Positions 5,798 to 6,293 of a stretch of 6,293 nt of DNA are shown one piece after another. The notes under the pieces were generated by a model. That model saw only the letters and a program-made list of their open reading frames with translations, did no database searches and was not told where the DNA came from. Each line of letters starts with the position of its first letter. Position 1 is the first letter of the stretch. Source of the stretch: an uncultured Eubacteriales bacterium. Lineage in GTDB: Bacteria > Bacillota > Clostridia > Christensenellales > Aristaeellaceae. The stretch is from assembly GCA_900553315.1 (NCBI GenBank), contig USCW01000099.1:1-6293 (forward strand). The letters run 5' to 3'. Both the position numbers and the translations under genes were made by a program.

Positions 5798-6226
5798 ATG
5801 AGCAATCAAAAACGTCGCTTCGGCAAGGAACTTCTTCGGTGGCTCTCCTCTGTTCTCTGTGTGAGCATACTGACCGTAATCGGTTCCATTCTGATCAACG
5901 GCATGTTTCTACTCGGTATTCCTTCTGCGGAAGATGTTGCAAAAATCACAGTTGCTTACACCGATAATGCGGATTCTATCCGCGAATACACAATGGAGGA
6001 CAAGATTGAAACGTCCGTCAAGTTGGCCAATTTTCTGCGTTATGACCTTTTCGCGCAAGCAGACGATCCCGGCGAGCCGCTGATAACGCTCGTCTATGTC
6101 CTTCAAGACGGCAGTCAGCGCGTCGTCTCCGCCAATCACAGCACCGTCTGGTGGCAAGGCTGCGCCCACGCCCTCAAGTCCCCCTCCATGTTCGTCAATC
6201 TCACCGAGGGGATTTATTTACAGTAA
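5798..6226 (+). CDS. Small single-pass membrane protein of unknown function
   Basis: I do not recognise a characterised family. The 142-aa protein has a basic N-terminus (MSNQKRRFGKELLR) and one hydrophobic segment at about 16-40 (WLSSVLCVSILTVIG, then FLLG). It probably acts as an uncleaved signal anchor, leaving about 100 residues outside the cell. The exterior part starts IPSAEDVAKITV (41-52), has a mixed helix VKLANFLRYDLF (74-85), then a strand-rich tail: LITLVYVLQDGSQRVVSAN (95-113), TVWWQG (116-121) and MFVNLTEGIYL (131-141). This layout recalls small DUF-type exported proteins of gut Clostridia, but I cannot assign one. ATG 5798 is chosen because AGAGGTG (5786-5792) sits 5 nt before it; an in-frame GTG at 5762 has no such site. 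The gene uses more C/T-ending codons and is less GC-rich than its neighbours, and it lies between two related palindromic repeats. Confidence 0.75.
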   Translation: MSNQKRRFGKELLRWLSSVLCVSILTVIGSILINGMFLLGIPSAEDVAKITVAYTDNADSIREYTMEDKIETSVKLANFLRYDLFAQADDPGEPLITLVYVLQDGSQRVVSANHSTVWWQGCAHALKSPSMFVNLTEGIYLQ

Positions 6227-6231
6227 TATTT

Positions 6232-6290
6232 GCGAGGGAGGGGACTTTTCTGAAGAAAAGTCCCCTCCCTCGCGCTCCCTTCCGAAAAGA
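6232..6290 (+). repeat. 20-bp perfect palindrome with conserved-looking tail
   Basis: The 20-nt arm 6232-6251 is perfectly complementary to 6254-6273 (arms begin GCGAGGGAGGGGAC; tip CTTTTC-TGAA-GAAAAG). It starts 5 nt after the stop codon of the small membrane-protein gene and is followed by GCTCCCTTCCGAAAAG rather than a T-tract. In RNA it would be an extremely stable 19-bp hairpin with a UGAA loop. It shares its tip, G-rich/C-rich arms and pyrimidine-CCGAARAG tail with the element at 5469-5636. It may be a dispersed repeat that also serves as the 3' end of the mRNA. The window ends just beyond, so its right boundary is unknown. Confidence 0.75.
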
Positions 6291-6293
6291 TTA

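Noticed and set aside
1..6293. CRISPR arrays, tRNA or rRNA genes, transposase genes, toxin-antitoxin pairs.
   Set aside because: No regularly spaced direct repeats, no cloverleaf or rRNA-like sequence and no transposase or toxin motifs were seen on either strand. The zeta-toxin resemblance of the leftward gene is limited to the general P-loop kinase fold.

Overview
The window looks like a chromosomal segment from a GC-rich member of the Clostridia (Firmicutes/Bacillota). I infer this from the nadK-argR-recN order, from AGGAGG-type ribosome binding sites before every gene, from Gram-positive-type protein sequences (an AhrC-like ArgR of 149 aa and a BgaC-like GH35 enzyme) and from dispersed GC-rich palindromes between genes. 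The genus cannot be named from the sequence alone. Most of the window is conventional housekeeping DNA; the unusual material is in the non-coding stretches.

Layout. Positions 1-363 (minus strand) hold the N-terminal 121 codons of a P-loop ATPase/kinase-like protein that runs off the left edge. Positions 364-636 are a divergent intergenic region with a good sigma-A-type promoter on each strand. It also holds a 22-bp interrupted palindrome midway and a 12/14 match to the Bacillus-type LexA (DinR) box upstream of the rightward promoter. Rightwards there is a tightly packed gene series: nadK (NAD kinase, 637-1473), argR (arginine repressor, 1513-1962), recN (SMC-like repair ATPase, 1973-3688) and a cytoplasmic GH35 beta-galactosidase (3709-5454). 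Spacers are 39, 10 and 20 nt and none holds a convincing terminator, so the four are probably co-transcribed. NAD kinase makes NADP, ArgR senses arginine and RecN acts in double-strand break repair. The first three are a recurrent clostridial neighbourhood, whereas the galactosidase looks like a local addition.

Positions 5455-5797 hold no gene. They contain a large folded element (about 5469-5636) made of a long closing stem around three hairpins, then two further hairpins. A small single-pass membrane protein of unknown function (5798-6226) follows. Immediately after it is a 20-bp perfect palindrome (6232-6273). The two palindromic elements on either side of this small gene appear to be relatives: both carry a CTTYTC-TGA(A)-GARAAG hairpin core inside a G-rich/C-rich stem and end in a pyrimidine block followed by CCGAARAG, all in the same orientation. 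One base pair in the core differs by a compensatory change. This apparent repeat family, with one elaborate and one simple copy bracketing a small orphan membrane-protein gene, is the most interesting thing in the window. Whether it is mobile, regulatory or a set of unusual 3' ends cannot be decided here.
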